This document shows, piece by piece, positions 17,285 to 25,451 of a DNA stretch of 33,053 bases. The stretch is from Blautia sp. GTDB lineage: Bacteria > Bacillota > Clostridia > Lachnospirales > Lachnospiraceae. Location of the stretch: positions 1-33,053 of the forward strand of contig JAMPFM010000031.1 in NCBI GenBank assembly GCA_023664455.1, written 5' to 3'. Under the pieces are notes generated by a model, which was given only the letters and a program-made list of their open reading frames with translations, ran no database searches and was not told the origin of the DNA. Numbering within the stretch: the first letter of the stretch is position 1; every line of letters begins with the position of its first letter. The position numbers were made by a program, and so were the translations under genes.

Positions 17285-18073
17285 TTAAATTCTCTGCATG
17301 ACCTGGTTTTCTTTCAGTTTGAAAACTTCCAGTCCCACCACGAGACTTCCGATGCTCCATGCCGCTAACTTAATCCACATCATGAGTTCAGGGACTTTTC
17401 CATAGATTACACACTCTCTTGCAAAGGCAATCGCCACATAGATTGGATTGCACCCAATAAAGGTCTGCATTGCTTCCGGCAGACTCGTAACTGGATAAAA
17501 GAGTGCACACATATACATCCACAATGTCAAAAACACGGAGTACAAATATTTTACATCCGCAAAAAAGATATAAATGACCGACAAAATATAGCCCACTCCA
17601 ACCGACATGGATATGATAGAAATCACAGCTATTGGAAACAGCAGCATCGTCACACTGGGTTTGATTTGAAATACCACAAGCATCAGCACATAGGCGATAC
17701 AGGTGTATCCGAAATTCACCAATGCCGTATAAATCCTCGACAGCACAAAAGTCTGTTTCGGAAGTTTTGCCTTAATTAACAGGCTCCTATTGTCCACAAG
17801 CGCCGTCATGGCAGAAGATGTCGCCCCGCCAAACAGGTTCCAGAAAACCTGTCCGGTCAGAAAATAAATTGGAAATTTCTCAATCGAACGTCTGAACATC
17901 GTAGAAAAAATCAATGACATGACAACCATATGCAGGAGCGGATTTAAAACGCTCCATAAAATCCCCAAAGAGCTTCTGGCGTATTTCCGTTTGATTTCTC
18001 TTGACGTCAATTCCCGGATGACAAATGCATATTGTCTGATATCGCTATTATAATCGCTGTCTTTTGTTTTCAC
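17285..18073 (-). CDS. ABC-2 type polysaccharide export permease (Wzm/TagG-like)
   Basis: This 262-residue integral membrane protein of the ABC-2 permease family carries undecaprenyl-linked glycans across the membrane. It has the family N-terminal amphipathic region (IRELTSREIKRKYARSSLGILWSVLNPLLHMVVMSLIF) and about six hydrophobic segments. It also has the characteristic LFYPVTSLPE...NPIYVAIAFAREC region near residues 190-222. The gene starts with GTG, sharing 4 nt (GTGA) with the stop of the upstream gene, and its stop is 7 nt before its ATPase. This arrangement is typical of a two-gene ABC exporter. Confidence 0.93.
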   Translation of the reverse strand: MKTKDSDYNSDIRQYAFVIRELTSREIKRKYARSSLGILWSVLNPLLHMVVMSLIFSTMFRRSIEKFPIYFLTGQVFWNLFGGATSSAMTALVDNRSLLIKAKLPKQTFVLSRIYTALVNFGYTCIAYVLMLVVFQIKPSVTMLLFPIAVISIISMSVGVGYILSVIYIFFADVKYLYSVFLTLWMYMCALFYPVTSLPEAMQTFIGCNPIYVAIAFARECVIYGKVPELMMWIKLAAWSIGSLVVGLEVFKLKENQVMQRI

Positions 18074-19659
18074 CTGTTAACTGCCTTTCTTAGATACATC
18101 AGACTTTTATAGAGTCTTTCCTGCCACAGAAGACTTTCTGTCTTTTTCCCAGACCTTACAATGCTTCCCTCCGTCCATGCGCTTTCGTGCAGGACATTGG
18201 CTTTCAAGTTTGCTTTTATCAAAAGTTTTTGAAAAAAACGCTGTTTACACAATTCCTCTTTATCCCATTTTACCGCCACGGGCTGTAATTGCAGCTCCAG
18301 TACATCGTCGCAGAAGAGCATTCTACCAAATGCCTCCGCTTCCCACCGCGTAGGATAGCCCATCATAGGTTTAAACAGTTTTTCTGTAAAAAAATTTATT
18401 TCTTGACGGTTTGACATTTTTTCTGTATCTTTCACATTTCTTATTTTTACATTTCTTACTTTCACATTTCTTGCTTTTATATTTCTTACTTTTGCATTTC
18501 TTACTTTCACATAGTAGGACACATACTGCATCAGTAATCTGGCAAAATGCTCCAGTACTTCTGCATTGGGATTTCTGCCATCTTCTATAGCTTCATAGAC
18601 CGTCTTTGCCTGTCTCTGTCCGCTTATTCTATACCCGCAGGTCATTCCTTCCGGCGCCGAGAAAACCGTCTCAAACAGGCAGTTGGAAAAAGAAACCTTC
18701 CGCCGGACTTCTTTTTTATCAAAATAAAATGTCCGGTATTGGCGGCTTTCTGTTCCCTCAGGTCTGTCATAAAGCCCGAAATAATATCCCTCTAATCTGA
18801 CTTTTTTGCCGCTCCCATGCTCTAATACCCGTTGTAAACTAAGCTGCAGACTTCCCGTCCAGCCGCTGTCCACCAAGGCGTAAGGTGTCTGTTCCAACAA
18901 CCCTTCCTGTTTTAAATAAGCTATGGCAGTATGGTAATGGTCTTTCGCATGTTTTTGCAGATAGACAAATAGCGGCTCTATCTGCGCCAGTTCTTTCTTT
19001 AATCTGCAAAGCTGCTGATAATTTAATACCGCCTTATAGTTTTTTGTGTATCCTGCCAGCTTTGCAATATGAAGCACTTCTGCTTTCGTCAGATTTGCCC
19101 GCTTCATGATTTTCTCAAAACTAATGTCGATACCGCCCGTGCATAAGGTATCTAACGCCGCTTTCCCGGCAAAATAGTACTCTGCGCTGCGAATCGCGAA
19201 TCTGGATAGTTTCAGATATCTGATATCAAGGGCAATCCCTCTTGCTTCCACAATCTTTTTTGCCATGAGGTACATCATGTATCCGTCCCGTGCGAGGAAA
19301 TAGAGCCTTTCTTTCCCGCTTTTTACAGCTTCATCCAGCACCCATTCCACATATTCCGTCAAAACAGGCAGCCACACATGCAGGAAGACTTCTTCCCGCA
19401 CACGCTGATGACTTATGCCATTTCCAGCATTTTCGACACCCATAGAAAGAATAACTGTTTCCTGGCATTCTTTCTCTTTGTTTTCCATGCAGCTATCCAC
19501 TGCCTTCTTATAGACAGGTTTTTCCTGCAAAACACTCCTATAATACGTCAGCCGTTCCTGATATTCCCTACAGTTTTCCCCATAGTTTTTTTCCCTATAG
19601 CCTTTTCCCCCATAACTTCCCTTGCAGCTTCCCCTAGGGGTTTTCTTATCCCGCCTCAT
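18070..19659 (-). CDS. COG5610-type protein of glycan loci (function unknown)
   Basis: This protein of about 529 residues resembles the COG5610/HAD-associated proteins common in capsule and rhamnan loci. Recognisable stretches are ERLYFLARDGYMMYLMAKK, YLKLSRFAIRSAEYY, YALVDSGWTGSLQLSLQRVL and GYYFGLYDRPEG. No complete HAD catalytic site is evident, and no enzymatic role can be assigned. I place the start at ATG 19659. It shares 4 nt (ATGA) with the stop of the upstream GT2 and has AGGG 7 nt before it. The frame stays open to a TTG at 19770, but that would overlap the GT2 by 115 nt. Near the C-terminus, six pentapeptides of the type VRN[AVI]K come from a 15-bp tandem repeat. Confidence 0.8.
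   Translation of the reverse strand: MRRDKKTPRGSCKGSYGGKGYREKNYGENCREYQERLTYYRSVLQEKPVYKKAVDSCMENKEKECQETVILSMGVENAGNGISHQRVREEVFLHVWLPVLTEYVEWVLDEAVKSGKERLYFLARDGYMMYLMAKKIVEARGIALDIRYLKLSRFAIRSAEYYFAGKAALDTLCTGGIDISFEKIMKRANLTKAEVLHIAKLAGYTKNYKAVLNYQQLCRLKKELAQIEPLFVYLQKHAKDHYHTAIAYLKQEGLLEQTPYALVDSGWTGSLQLSLQRVLEHGSGKKVRLEGYYFGLYDRPEGTESRQYRTFYFDKKEVRRKVSFSNCLFETVFSAPEGMTCGYRISGQRQAKTVYEAIEDGRNPNAEVLEHFARLLMQYVSYYVKVRNAKVRNIKARNVKVRNVKIRNVKDTEKMSNRQEINFFTEKLFKPMMGYPTRWEAEAFGRMLFCDDVLELQLQPVAVKWDKEELCKQRFFQKLLIKANLKANVLHESAWTEGSIVRSGKKTESLLWQERLYKSLMYLRKAVNR
18421..18510 (-). repeat. 15-bp tandem repeat coding VRNxK pentapeptides
   Basis: About six imperfect 15-bp units (plus-strand form resembling ACATTTCTTACTTTC) encode VRNAK-VRNIK-ARNVK-VRNVK-IRNVK. 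Frame is preserved across all units. Confidence 0.85.
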
Positions 19660-20603
19660 CGATATGCCCTGTCCGCTTTCACTGGCATTATTTCTATGCC
19701 TTGAAAATCCATGCCTTGAAATTCCACGCCTTGAAAATGCATTTCTTTTGTGCCATTTTCTGTCAGGCAATCGCTGGTTTCTCTTTTTTTCATGCGGCGC
19801 CCCTCATGACGCTTCACAAATTCCAGTACCCTCGTGGGAATCAGGCATGCTGCAAGCGGACGGAGCACATAGACCCAGCCCACGGGAAACAGCAGTCCCA
19901 TCTTCTTATAATTCCGATACCGGATTCTGGCTTCGTTGACACGAAATTTTACTTTCCGCTTCTTATAAGAATCCCTTGTCTCACGATAGCAGAAAAGGTT
20001 TTCCTGCAGGTTATAGCCACGCAATCCACGCTGCGTCAGATTCATAAAAATCTCATAATCCTCGCAGCGGAGTGTTTCTTCTGATGCAAGATATCCTGTA
20101 TTCTCATCAAAAAGCTCCGCCCGGAACACTACCGAAGGATGAATATAGGGGGAATAGCGGAAATAATCCCGCATCTGTGGCATTTCCGGCATCGGTCTGC
20201 TCCCCCACACGCCTTTTTCATCAAATAATTCCGCCCCGGTCCCACACCAGCCATATTCCGGGTGGGCTTCCAGAAACGCTACCTGCTTCTCAATGCGGAA
20301 AGGCTTGGAAATATCGTCTGCATCCATACGCGCGATATATTTACCCCTCGCAAGACGGATACACTCATTCAGACTATAGGCCAGTCCCCTGTTTTCCTCT
20401 TTTCCGGCTACAAGGATTCTCTCATCCAGTCCCTTCAATTTCTGGACCAGCCTTGCCGCCTCCGGGCAGGAGCCGTCATCCCAGATGATAAATTCCAGTT
20501 TGCGATAGGTCTGATGTAAGATAGAGTCCACCGACTCCTGCAATACTTTTTCATCCCATTGATTAAATACACCCATGATGACAGAAACAAGCGGCCCTTC
20601 CAT
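19656..20603 (-). CDS. GT2 family glycosyltransferase
   Basis: This is a 315-residue GT-A enzyme. The N-terminus reads VSVIMGVFNQWDEKVLQESVDSIL, followed by IIWDDGS, NRGLAYSLNECIRLARG, and the metal-binding ARMDADD. The downstream acceptor region has YIHPSVVFRAE and LRCEDYEIFMNL (the ED catalytic-base motif). A hydrophobic stretch (FPVGWVYVLRPLAACLIP) near residues 245-262 probably contacts the membrane. The last 40 residues are a low-complexity tail with FQGVE-FQGMD-FQGIE. Start: GAGG 6 nt before ATG. It presumably adds one sugar to the lipid-linked glycan. Confidence 0.92.
   Translation of the reverse strand: MEGPLVSVIMGVFNQWDEKVLQESVDSILHQTYRKLEFIIWDDGSCPEAARLVQKLKGLDERILVAGKEENRGLAYSLNECIRLARGKYIARMDADDISKPFRIEKQVAFLEAHPEYGWCGTGAELFDEKGVWGSRPMPEMPQMRDYFRYSPYIHPSVVFRAELFDENTGYLASEETLRCEDYEIFMNLTQRGLRGYNLQENLFCYRETRDSYKKRKVKFRVNEARIRYRNYKKMGLLFPVGWVYVLRPLAACLIPTRVLEFVKRHEGRRMKKRETSDCLTENGTKEMHFQGVEFQGMDFQGIEIMPVKADRAYR
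19695..19742 (-). repeat. 15-bp tandem repeat at the 3' end of the GT2 gene
   Basis: Three 15-bp units (plus strand CCTTGAAAATCCATG-like) encode FQGVE, FQGMD and FQGIE in the GT2 tail. They lie just upstream of the adopted start of the next gene. Confidence 0.85.
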
Positions 20604-20640
20604 CCTCTTCCTCTTTCCCCGCGCTGTTATATATCCGCGT

Positions 20641-20744
20641 TATTGTGTCTTTTTGCTTTATTGTGCTTTCTGCTTTATCGCATCTTTTTGCTTTATCGAA
20701 TCTTTCTGCTCTATCGTATCTTGTTGTGTTATCGTAGCTTTTTA
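20641..20744 (-). repeat. 18-bp tandem repeat between GT4 and GT2 genes
   Basis: About six imperfect 18-bp units (one is 17 bp) fill most of the gap. Read in the frame of the GT4 gene after its TGA-TAA stops, the units code DTIEQK-DSIKQK-DAIKQK. They look like a lost C-terminal repeat tail. Confidence 0.75.
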
Positions 20745-21887
20745 TCAGGCATTGAGCGCCTTGTCATATACTTCTCTCATTATCTTTTCTACTTCTTCAA
20801 CCGTGAATTTTCTTGCGGAATCCCGACAGCTTCCTGCCATATCCTCCCGCAGTTTCTGGTTCTTATATAAGGTATCAATCGCCTGTGCAAATTCCGCCGG
20901 GTTATCCGCCCTGCATACAATGGCGTTTTTGCCTTGTATGGCATATTCCCTCGTACCCCGGTTATCAGAAACCACAAGCGCTACGTTGCACAAAAGCGCC
21001 TCTATGGCAGCTACGCCCAGCCCTTCCCGGTAGGATGGAAAGGCAAAACAGTCCGCAGTCTGTAAAATTTCTTCCATATCCGTCCGAAAGCCCAGCAGTC
21101 TCACCCTGTTTTCCAGTCCTTTTTCTTTTATCAGCTTTCTTAAAAACGCTTCTTTTTCCCCCTTGCCACAGATACTATAATAAATATCTTGTTGGGGAAG
21201 CATACGAATTGCATCGATGATAACCTTCTGGTTTTTATTCTCATTTAATTCCGCCGCCGTCACAATATGAAACGCCTTTGCCGGCACCTGCAATTCCCTG
21301 CGTTTCCTTTCACTGATTTCTTTTTTGGGAAAAAAACGATGCTTATCGACTCCCACACTATGTATCTGAAAGACTGCCCCGTTTTTCCGAAACGGGAGCC
21401 GTCTCGCTCTTTCATAATCTTCGCCATTGATGGTCACAAGGATATCTGTCCTATGGGCGAGCAGCCATTCCACGGGGTAATACAGCAGCCAGTTTTTCTT
21501 AGGCGCTCCCCGGTAAAAATGGAACCCGTGCGCAGTATAAATCACATAGGGATGTCTTCTACACAATCCCGCAGCAATGCGCCCTGCCACGCCTCCCATA
21601 GGATTATGGCAATGAATCATTTCGATATCGTTTTCCAGAATAATACGACATAACTGCCCGACTGCCCGGAAATTGGTCCTAAACTGAAAAGGGCTTTTGG
21701 CAATATCTATCTGATGCAGCCGGATTCCCTGTGCTTTTAAATCGGCTTCCTCAAAGGTATAAACCGGATTTTTAAAGTTGGATGCATAATGAATTTCACA
21801 TCCTGCCTCCTGCAATAGCTTTACATGATTCATCTCAAACTGCGGCAGGAAACCACTGATGGTTGTTATGATTAAAACCTTCTTCAT
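20745..21887 (-). CDS. GT4 family glycosyltransferase (EpsD-like)
   Basis: This is a 380-residue GT-B enzyme. The N-terminal acceptor domain shows KKVLIITTISGFLPQFEMNH, a typical start for EpsD-type GT4 proteins, IHCHNPMGGVAGRIA and YTAHGFHFYRGAP. The C-terminal donor domain has AAELNENKNQKVIIDAI, SICGKGEKEAFL and the E-x7-E region SYREGLGVAAIEALLC followed by VVSDNRGTREYAI. Length is normal. Two stops in a row (TGA TAA) end it. Likely an early step of the same surface glycan. Its SD (AAGGA, 15 nt before ATG) is poorly spaced. Confidence 0.93.
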   Translation of the reverse strand: MKKVLIITTISGFLPQFEMNHVKLLQEAGCEIHYASNFKNPVYTFEEADLKAQGIRLHQIDIAKSPFQFRTNFRAVGQLCRIILENDIEMIHCHNPMGGVAGRIAAGLCRRHPYVIYTAHGFHFYRGAPKKNWLLYYPVEWLLAHRTDILVTINGEDYERARRLPFRKNGAVFQIHSVGVDKHRFFPKKEISERKRRELQVPAKAFHIVTAAELNENKNQKVIIDAIRMLPQQDIYYSICGKGEKEAFLRKLIKEKGLENRVRLLGFRTDMEEILQTADCFAFPSYREGLGVAAIEALLCNVALVVSDNRGTREYAIQGKNAIVCRADNPAEFAQAIDTLYKNQKLREDMAGSCRDSARKFTVEEVEKIMREVYDKALNA

Positions 21888-21962
21888 AAGTATTCATTGC
21901 ATTCCTTTCCCTATCCGGCGCTTTCGTATTCCAAATCACTTCCAAACCTTAGAAACAATCGT

Positions 21963-21988
21963 CCGGGCGAAGAGGTTCCTCCGCCCGG
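21963..21988. terminator. GC-rich hairpin between the surface protein and GT4 genes
   Basis: The arms CCGGGCG and CGCCCGG enclose an inner GAGG/CCTC stem. The U-tract follows on the plus strand (CTTTTGTTTTCT), while on the minus strand, where the genes lie, the run after the hairpin is weak. It could be a partial terminator after the SPKTG gene or a stop for antisense transcripts. Confidence 0.5.
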
Positions 21989-22056
21989 CTTTTGTTTTCT
22001 AAATCTACCACATGATATTTAGAAAAATAAGATTTTATTTTACTCACACTTAAATT

Positions 22057-22737
22057 TTATGCAAAATACTTCTTTCCACATACTGTTGTTCCAACGATGC
22101 CAATCACCAGAACCGCTGCTGCAACAGGCATTTCGGAACCAGTCTTGGGAGACCGGGAAACACTCGTCACATCAAGTTTTACAACTGCAATCGGAGAAAG
22201 GCTTGCGCTGGCAAACGTTACAGAACCGTTTGCTACACCCGAAGGAACAATCGTTTCCCATATGCTGCCCGTATAATGCAGGACTACCACTGCATCTCCT
22301 GCAGCAACATCGGGAAGGTTTAATGTTACCACATAATTTCCGTTGGCGTCTTTCGTAGCGCCTGATGCTTTGACCTCAACGACCGTCAGAATAGATGCCG
22401 TCACCTGGCTTGACGAATTTCCAGCCGCATTGGCAAGGGTTTTACTCCCAAGTCTGGATGCAATGGATGCAACATCATTCAAAATTGCATTCTGGACTGC
22501 CACTGCCGCCGCCCGAATCGTTGTACTGGATACCTCGGATACATTATATCCCGCTGACGCCGATGTTTTCTTCAGATAATCGGAAGAGCTTGCCGTTGCT
22601 CCTACGACCGTTAAGCTTTTCTGTGTTTTGACAGGAGCTTCTGTCGTACCTACCGTCGGGCTTGCTGCAAATGCAGTCAGGGAGCTCATGGTAAGAACTG
22701 TCAGCGCAGTTAACACTGCTAAAAATTTTCTCTTCAT
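22057..22737 (-). CDS. Secreted protein with SPKTG sortase signal
   Basis: This protein of about 226 residues has a clear signal peptide (MKRKFLAVLTALTVLTMSS to AFA). A Ser/Ala/Thr/Val-rich body follows, with a beta-type region (NYVVTLNLPDVAAGDAVVVLHYTGS) around residues 135-160. A cell-wall sorting signal ends it: SPKTG, a hydrophobic span (VAAAVLVIGIVGTTVC) and the basic end GKKYFA. SPKTG is a common Lachnospiraceae variant of LPXTG. I choose ATG at 22737 because AGGAGG stands 7 nt before it; a GTG two codons earlier is the alternative. The sortase and LCP genes directly upstream on the same strand suggest it is their substrate or partner. Its function is unknown. Confidence 0.88.
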   Translation of the reverse strand: MKRKFLAVLTALTVLTMSSLTAFAASPTVGTTEAPVKTQKSLTVVGATASSSDYLKKTSASAGYNVSEVSSTTIRAAAVAVQNAILNDVASIASRLGSKTLANAAGNSSSQVTASILTVVEVKASGATKDANGNYVVTLNLPDVAAGDAVVVLHYTGSIWETIVPSGVANGSVTFASASLSPIAVVKLDVTSVSRSPKTGSEMPVAAAVLVIGIVGTTVCGKKYFA

Positions 22738-22824
22738 TGTCACTCCTCCTCTCCTAATATATTCATGTGGCTATATCAAACCGAAGATTTACTTCCCCGG
22801 AAGATACCGAATCGTGGCAATTCT

Positions 22825-23892
22825 TTATGCCGGCTCATAAAATAATTCCAGAATCAACGCTTCCAATGCGTCTTCATCTACATAAAATTCTTCAAAATTG
22901 TTGCCCTGTACGGCTTCACCGGTCAAAGAATACATATTATCCCTATCAAAATCATAGTCTATATACTCCGTCGCCATGTAAGTAAACTCGTTCAAATCAA
23001 TATCCGTAACCATATATTTGCGTACCGTCTGGTAAAGATTGATTGCGACACGGATATCAGACATAGATTGATTCTTAGCCTCTGCAGCAAATGTCGTCAT
23101 ATACTGCTTCTGCCTCTGTAAACGAAGCTCGTTGGAATTAAATACATTTTCATTCCTAAGACGGACATACCAATAGGCTTTTTCACCTAGTAACGTTACC
23201 GTATCCCCTTGATGAAGGTCCATATCGTATTCCGGATAAATAATATCGTCCAATACTTCTACGGTAATACCGCCAACCAAATCATTTAACTCCGGTATCG
23301 CGTCCATACTGATTGCCGCATATGCGTTGATGGGAATATTATGGAACATTCTGGATACCGCTTTTACCTGTCTAAGGCAGCTCTCTTCCCCGCCGTCACC
23401 GTATCCATGCTGGAGCGCAATCTGCTTAGTAAAAATCCCCTGATAATTGCCTTCCTCATCAAAAACATCTACCTGCGCCATAGCGTTTCTATTAATCGCT
23501 ATGACATAGACATTTTTATCATGCGGATTGATAAGCATCAAAAATAAAGCGTCAGCCTGTCCGCCCGCATAACCATCCTCCGCTTCCCAGCTCTGTCCGC
23601 CGACATCGGCAACGGTCTCTTTGTCAATGCCCATGACCAGAATCGTAACCAGATCCTCATTGAGAACATAATCGTCTTTGTACAGAATCTGTTTCTCTTC
23701 CGGCTCTGCAGACTCCTCGCCAAGCTCCGCCATTTCCGTGCTCGTGACTTTGACAGACAAGGAAGCCTTCCCTGACATCCGCATCACTGTCAGGATTCCC
23801 GCAACTGTCAAAAGCACCGTGATAATGATAATCACGGTAAGCGTGCCGACTCCAAATTTCTTTTTTTCCACAATGGTTTCTTTATCTAACAT
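22825..23892 (-). CDS. LytR-CpsA-Psr (LCP) family protein, divergent active site
   Basis: This 355-residue protein has a cytoplasmic basic N-terminus, one membrane anchor (about 15-37) and an extracellular LCP domain. LCP enzymes transfer undecaprenyl-linked glycans to peptidoglycan. Matching blocks are VTILVMGIDKE, ADALFLMLINPHDKNVYVIAINR, PINAYAAISMDAIPELNDLVGGITVEV, GEKAYWYVRLRN and NELRLQRQKQYM. Compared with typical LCP motifs, the Arg-Asp of (R/S)-D-T reads A-D-A, and the usual R-D-T after the fourth strand reads R-N-A. Catalysis may therefore be altered or lost. It sits 13 nt downstream of the sortase gene and is clearly in the same operon. Confidence 0.88.
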   Translation of the reverse strand: MLDKETIVEKKKFGVGTLTVIIIITVLLTVAGILTVMRMSGKASLSVKVTSTEMAELGEESAEPEEKQILYKDDYVLNEDLVTILVMGIDKETVADVGGQSWEAEDGYAGGQADALFLMLINPHDKNVYVIAINRNAMAQVDVFDEEGNYQGIFTKQIALQHGYGDGGEESCLRQVKAVSRMFHNIPINAYAAISMDAIPELNDLVGGITVEVLDDIIYPEYDMDLHQGDTVTLLGEKAYWYVRLRNENVFNSNELRLQRQKQYMTTFAAEAKNQSMSDIRVAINLYQTVRKYMVTDIDLNEFTYMATEYIDYDFDRDNMYSLTGEAVQGNNFEEFYVDEDALEALILELFYEPA

Positions 23893-23905
23893 AGCTTCCC
23901 TGCTC

Positions 23906-24901
23906 TCACGGATTCACTAATACGCCTGTTACCAGGAAACGCCTTTCCGAATCATGGTCTTCCGTACAGGTGGACAGTGTGACAATCCTATCCGCTGCCG
24001 TAACCTGGATATCCGTCCTTACGTTTGCTACCCGGTCTGTCGTCTGGTATATTTTTTTCAGATAATCTTCATAGACATATTCATTGGTATAATCAAAATT
24101 ATCCAGCAGATGAATCGCACTAAATTCATAAGCGGCAAATATCCGGTAAACGAATACGTTCTCTTCCGTATAGATAAAAATATAATGGTCTTCGCCAAAC
24201 AATTCCTCATTTTCAAAATTGTGCAACGTAGAAAACATACTCTTATCTTTGAGATTGTGACCATAGATTACCGTATGGATGTCTGAAAAATCCCTGCTGT
24301 TAAAATTCTCTGTATAAATACAGCCCGGATATCCTTTCGTTCCATTCATATTATGATTCAGATAATAACTATTATCTGTCGGATGTTGCAGCACAGGATA
24401 ATCCACCGTGGTATCCGGCACATAAATCCATGCGTAAATATCACCGTTTTCTTCATGCAGCTTATCCCAGTCCAGATTTTTCTCCGGTATTTTGATACCC
24501 TGCACCTCTGTCAGGTTTGCTGCATCCGTATTTTTCCCCTGCTCCAGGTTTTCCCCTGTTTCCCCGGAATTGTCTTGTTTCTCACTATATCCCGCAGTTT
24601 CCCCGGCACGGTTATCCGTTAACCTGTTTATGTCTGTCTGACCATCGCCCGCATTTCCATTTACAGCTTCCCGGCTGCCGTCTGCATTTTCATCCAATGC
24701 TACCGATGCGTCCGCCTGTTCATTTGCAGCTTCCTGTAAACTGCTTAATTGCTTGTTCGCCGCCCGGCTGTCCAGGTACTGTATACATAAGATTCCCGAC
24801 GCCAGAATCACGACGCCCAGACAGATACAAAATAAAGTAAGCCATATTTTTGACTTTTCTTTTTTCTGATTCATCTTTTTACTGTCCCTATTCTTTTCCA
24901 T
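23906..24901 (-). CDS. Class B sortase
   Basis: This 331-residue sortase has a short basic N-terminus, one membrane span (LTLFCICLGVVILASGILCI), then a Ser/Asn/Glu-rich linker of about 90 residues and the catalytic domain from about residue 145. Class B features: NGDIYAWIYVPDTTVDYPVLQ, the catalytic His in VIYGHNLKDKSMF, the long helix insert (FDYTNEYVYEDYLKKIYQ), the catalytic Cys in TLSTCTED and the Arg in SERRFLVTG. It would cleave sorting signals such as SPKTG in the protein encoded two genes downstream. A strong promoter lies 57 nt upstream. Confidence 0.94.
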   Translation of the reverse strand: MEKNRDSKKMNQKKEKSKIWLTLFCICLGVVILASGILCIQYLDSRAANKQLSSLQEAANEQADASVALDENADGSREAVNGNAGDGQTDINRLTDNRAGETAGYSEKQDNSGETGENLEQGKNTDAANLTEVQGIKIPEKNLDWDKLHEENGDIYAWIYVPDTTVDYPVLQHPTDNSYYLNHNMNGTKGYPGCIYTENFNSRDFSDIHTVIYGHNLKDKSMFSTLHNFENEELFGEDHYIFIYTEENVFVYRIFAAYEFSAIHLLDNFDYTNEYVYEDYLKKIYQTTDRVANVRTDIQVTAADRIVTLSTCTEDHDSERRFLVTGVLVNP

Positions 24902-24936
24902 TTTATCCCCACAAGGGTCTTTTACTGCATAAATAT

Positions 24937-24954
24937 ACTGAATACCTATTCAGT
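24937..24954. promoter_or_regulatory. 18-bp palindrome over the sortase transcription start
   Basis: ACTGAATA-CC-TATTCAGT is a perfect inverted repeat with a 2-nt centre. It lies just downstream of the -10 of the sortase promoter and covers the expected +1, the classic place for a repressor. The bound protein is unknown. Confidence 0.72.
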
Positions 24955-24957
24955 CCA

Positions 24958-24987
24958 ATTATACATATTTCAAGTATATATTGTCAA
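24958..24987 (-). promoter_or_regulatory. Consensus promoter of the sortase-LCP-surface protein operon
   Basis: TTGACA (24987-24982), an 18-nt spacer and TATAAT (24963-24958) on the minus strand, both hexamers perfect. Confidence 0.87.
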
Positions 24988-25012
24988 TACTATTCTATAT
25001 TTGAAATACATG
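24964..25012. promoter_or_regulatory. Large imperfect dyad between sortase and XRE genes
   Basis: CATATTTCAAGTATA (24964-24978) is mirrored by TATATTTGAAATACATG (24996-25012). The dyad spans the -35 of the sortase promoter and the upstream DNA of the divergent regulator. It is a candidate operator for the XRE protein; this is inference. Confidence 0.5.
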
Positions 25013-25078
25013 GTTTTGGATAATGTATATATTACAATGCGTGTATAGATACTTTATCATTCTATTGGAGGTGAACGT

Positions 25079-25381
25079 ATGTTTGAAGATGATTTTGCGA
25101 AACGTCTTACCCAGCTTCGTATCGAAAAAGATGTATCTGCAAGGGAAATGAGTCTTTCTCTCGGACAGAGCGAATCCTATATAAACCGCATCGAAAGCCG
25201 CAAAATGCTCCCCTCCATGACAGTCTTTTTCTATATATGCGAATATTTCGGAATAACCCCCGGTGAATTTTTTATAGATGATGCTGCCCCCAGCATGGAA
25301 TTACTGGCAGCCTTGAAGAAACTGCAATCTTTAGACAGTGAGAAACGCAGACATATTTTAGACGTCATCAGCGACCTCTGA
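25079..25381 (+). CDS. XRE-family helix-turn-helix regulator
   Basis: This 100-residue protein has an HTH_3 domain at residues about 8-62 (RLTQLRIEKDVSAREMSLSLGQSESYINRIESRKMLPS), with recognition helix around QSESYINRIE. A short helical tail follows (LLAALKKLQSLDSEKRRHIL). SD GGAGGTG lies 5 nt before ATG. It is divergent from the sortase operon with a 177-nt intergenic region holding dyad elements, so it probably controls itself, the operon, or both. It has no ligand-binding domain that I can see. Confidence 0.9.
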   Translation: MFEDDFAKRLTQLRIEKDVSAREMSLSLGQSESYINRIESRKMLPSMTVFFYICEYFGITPGEFFIDDAAPSMELLAALKKLQSLDSEKRRHILDVISDL

Positions 25382-25390
25382 CACAGAAAA

Positions 25391-25420
25391 AGAGCGGTAA
25401 AGAATTCTCCCTACCGCTCA
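25391..25420. terminator. Terminator between xre and pckA (convergent ends)
   Basis: GAGCGGTA (25392-25399) pairs with TACCGCTC (25412-25419). On the minus strand the hairpin is followed by TTTTTCTG, so it mainly ends pckA; it may also serve the XRE gene. Confidence 0.85.
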
Positions 25421-25451
25421 ATATAGTAATCAATTATTGCAAGCCGGGAAA

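Noticed and set aside
19656-19770. 115-nt overlap between the GT2 and COG5610-type genes
   Set aside because: Depends on a TTG start without SD. ATG 19659 with a 4-nt ATGA overlap and AGGG upstream is far more likely.
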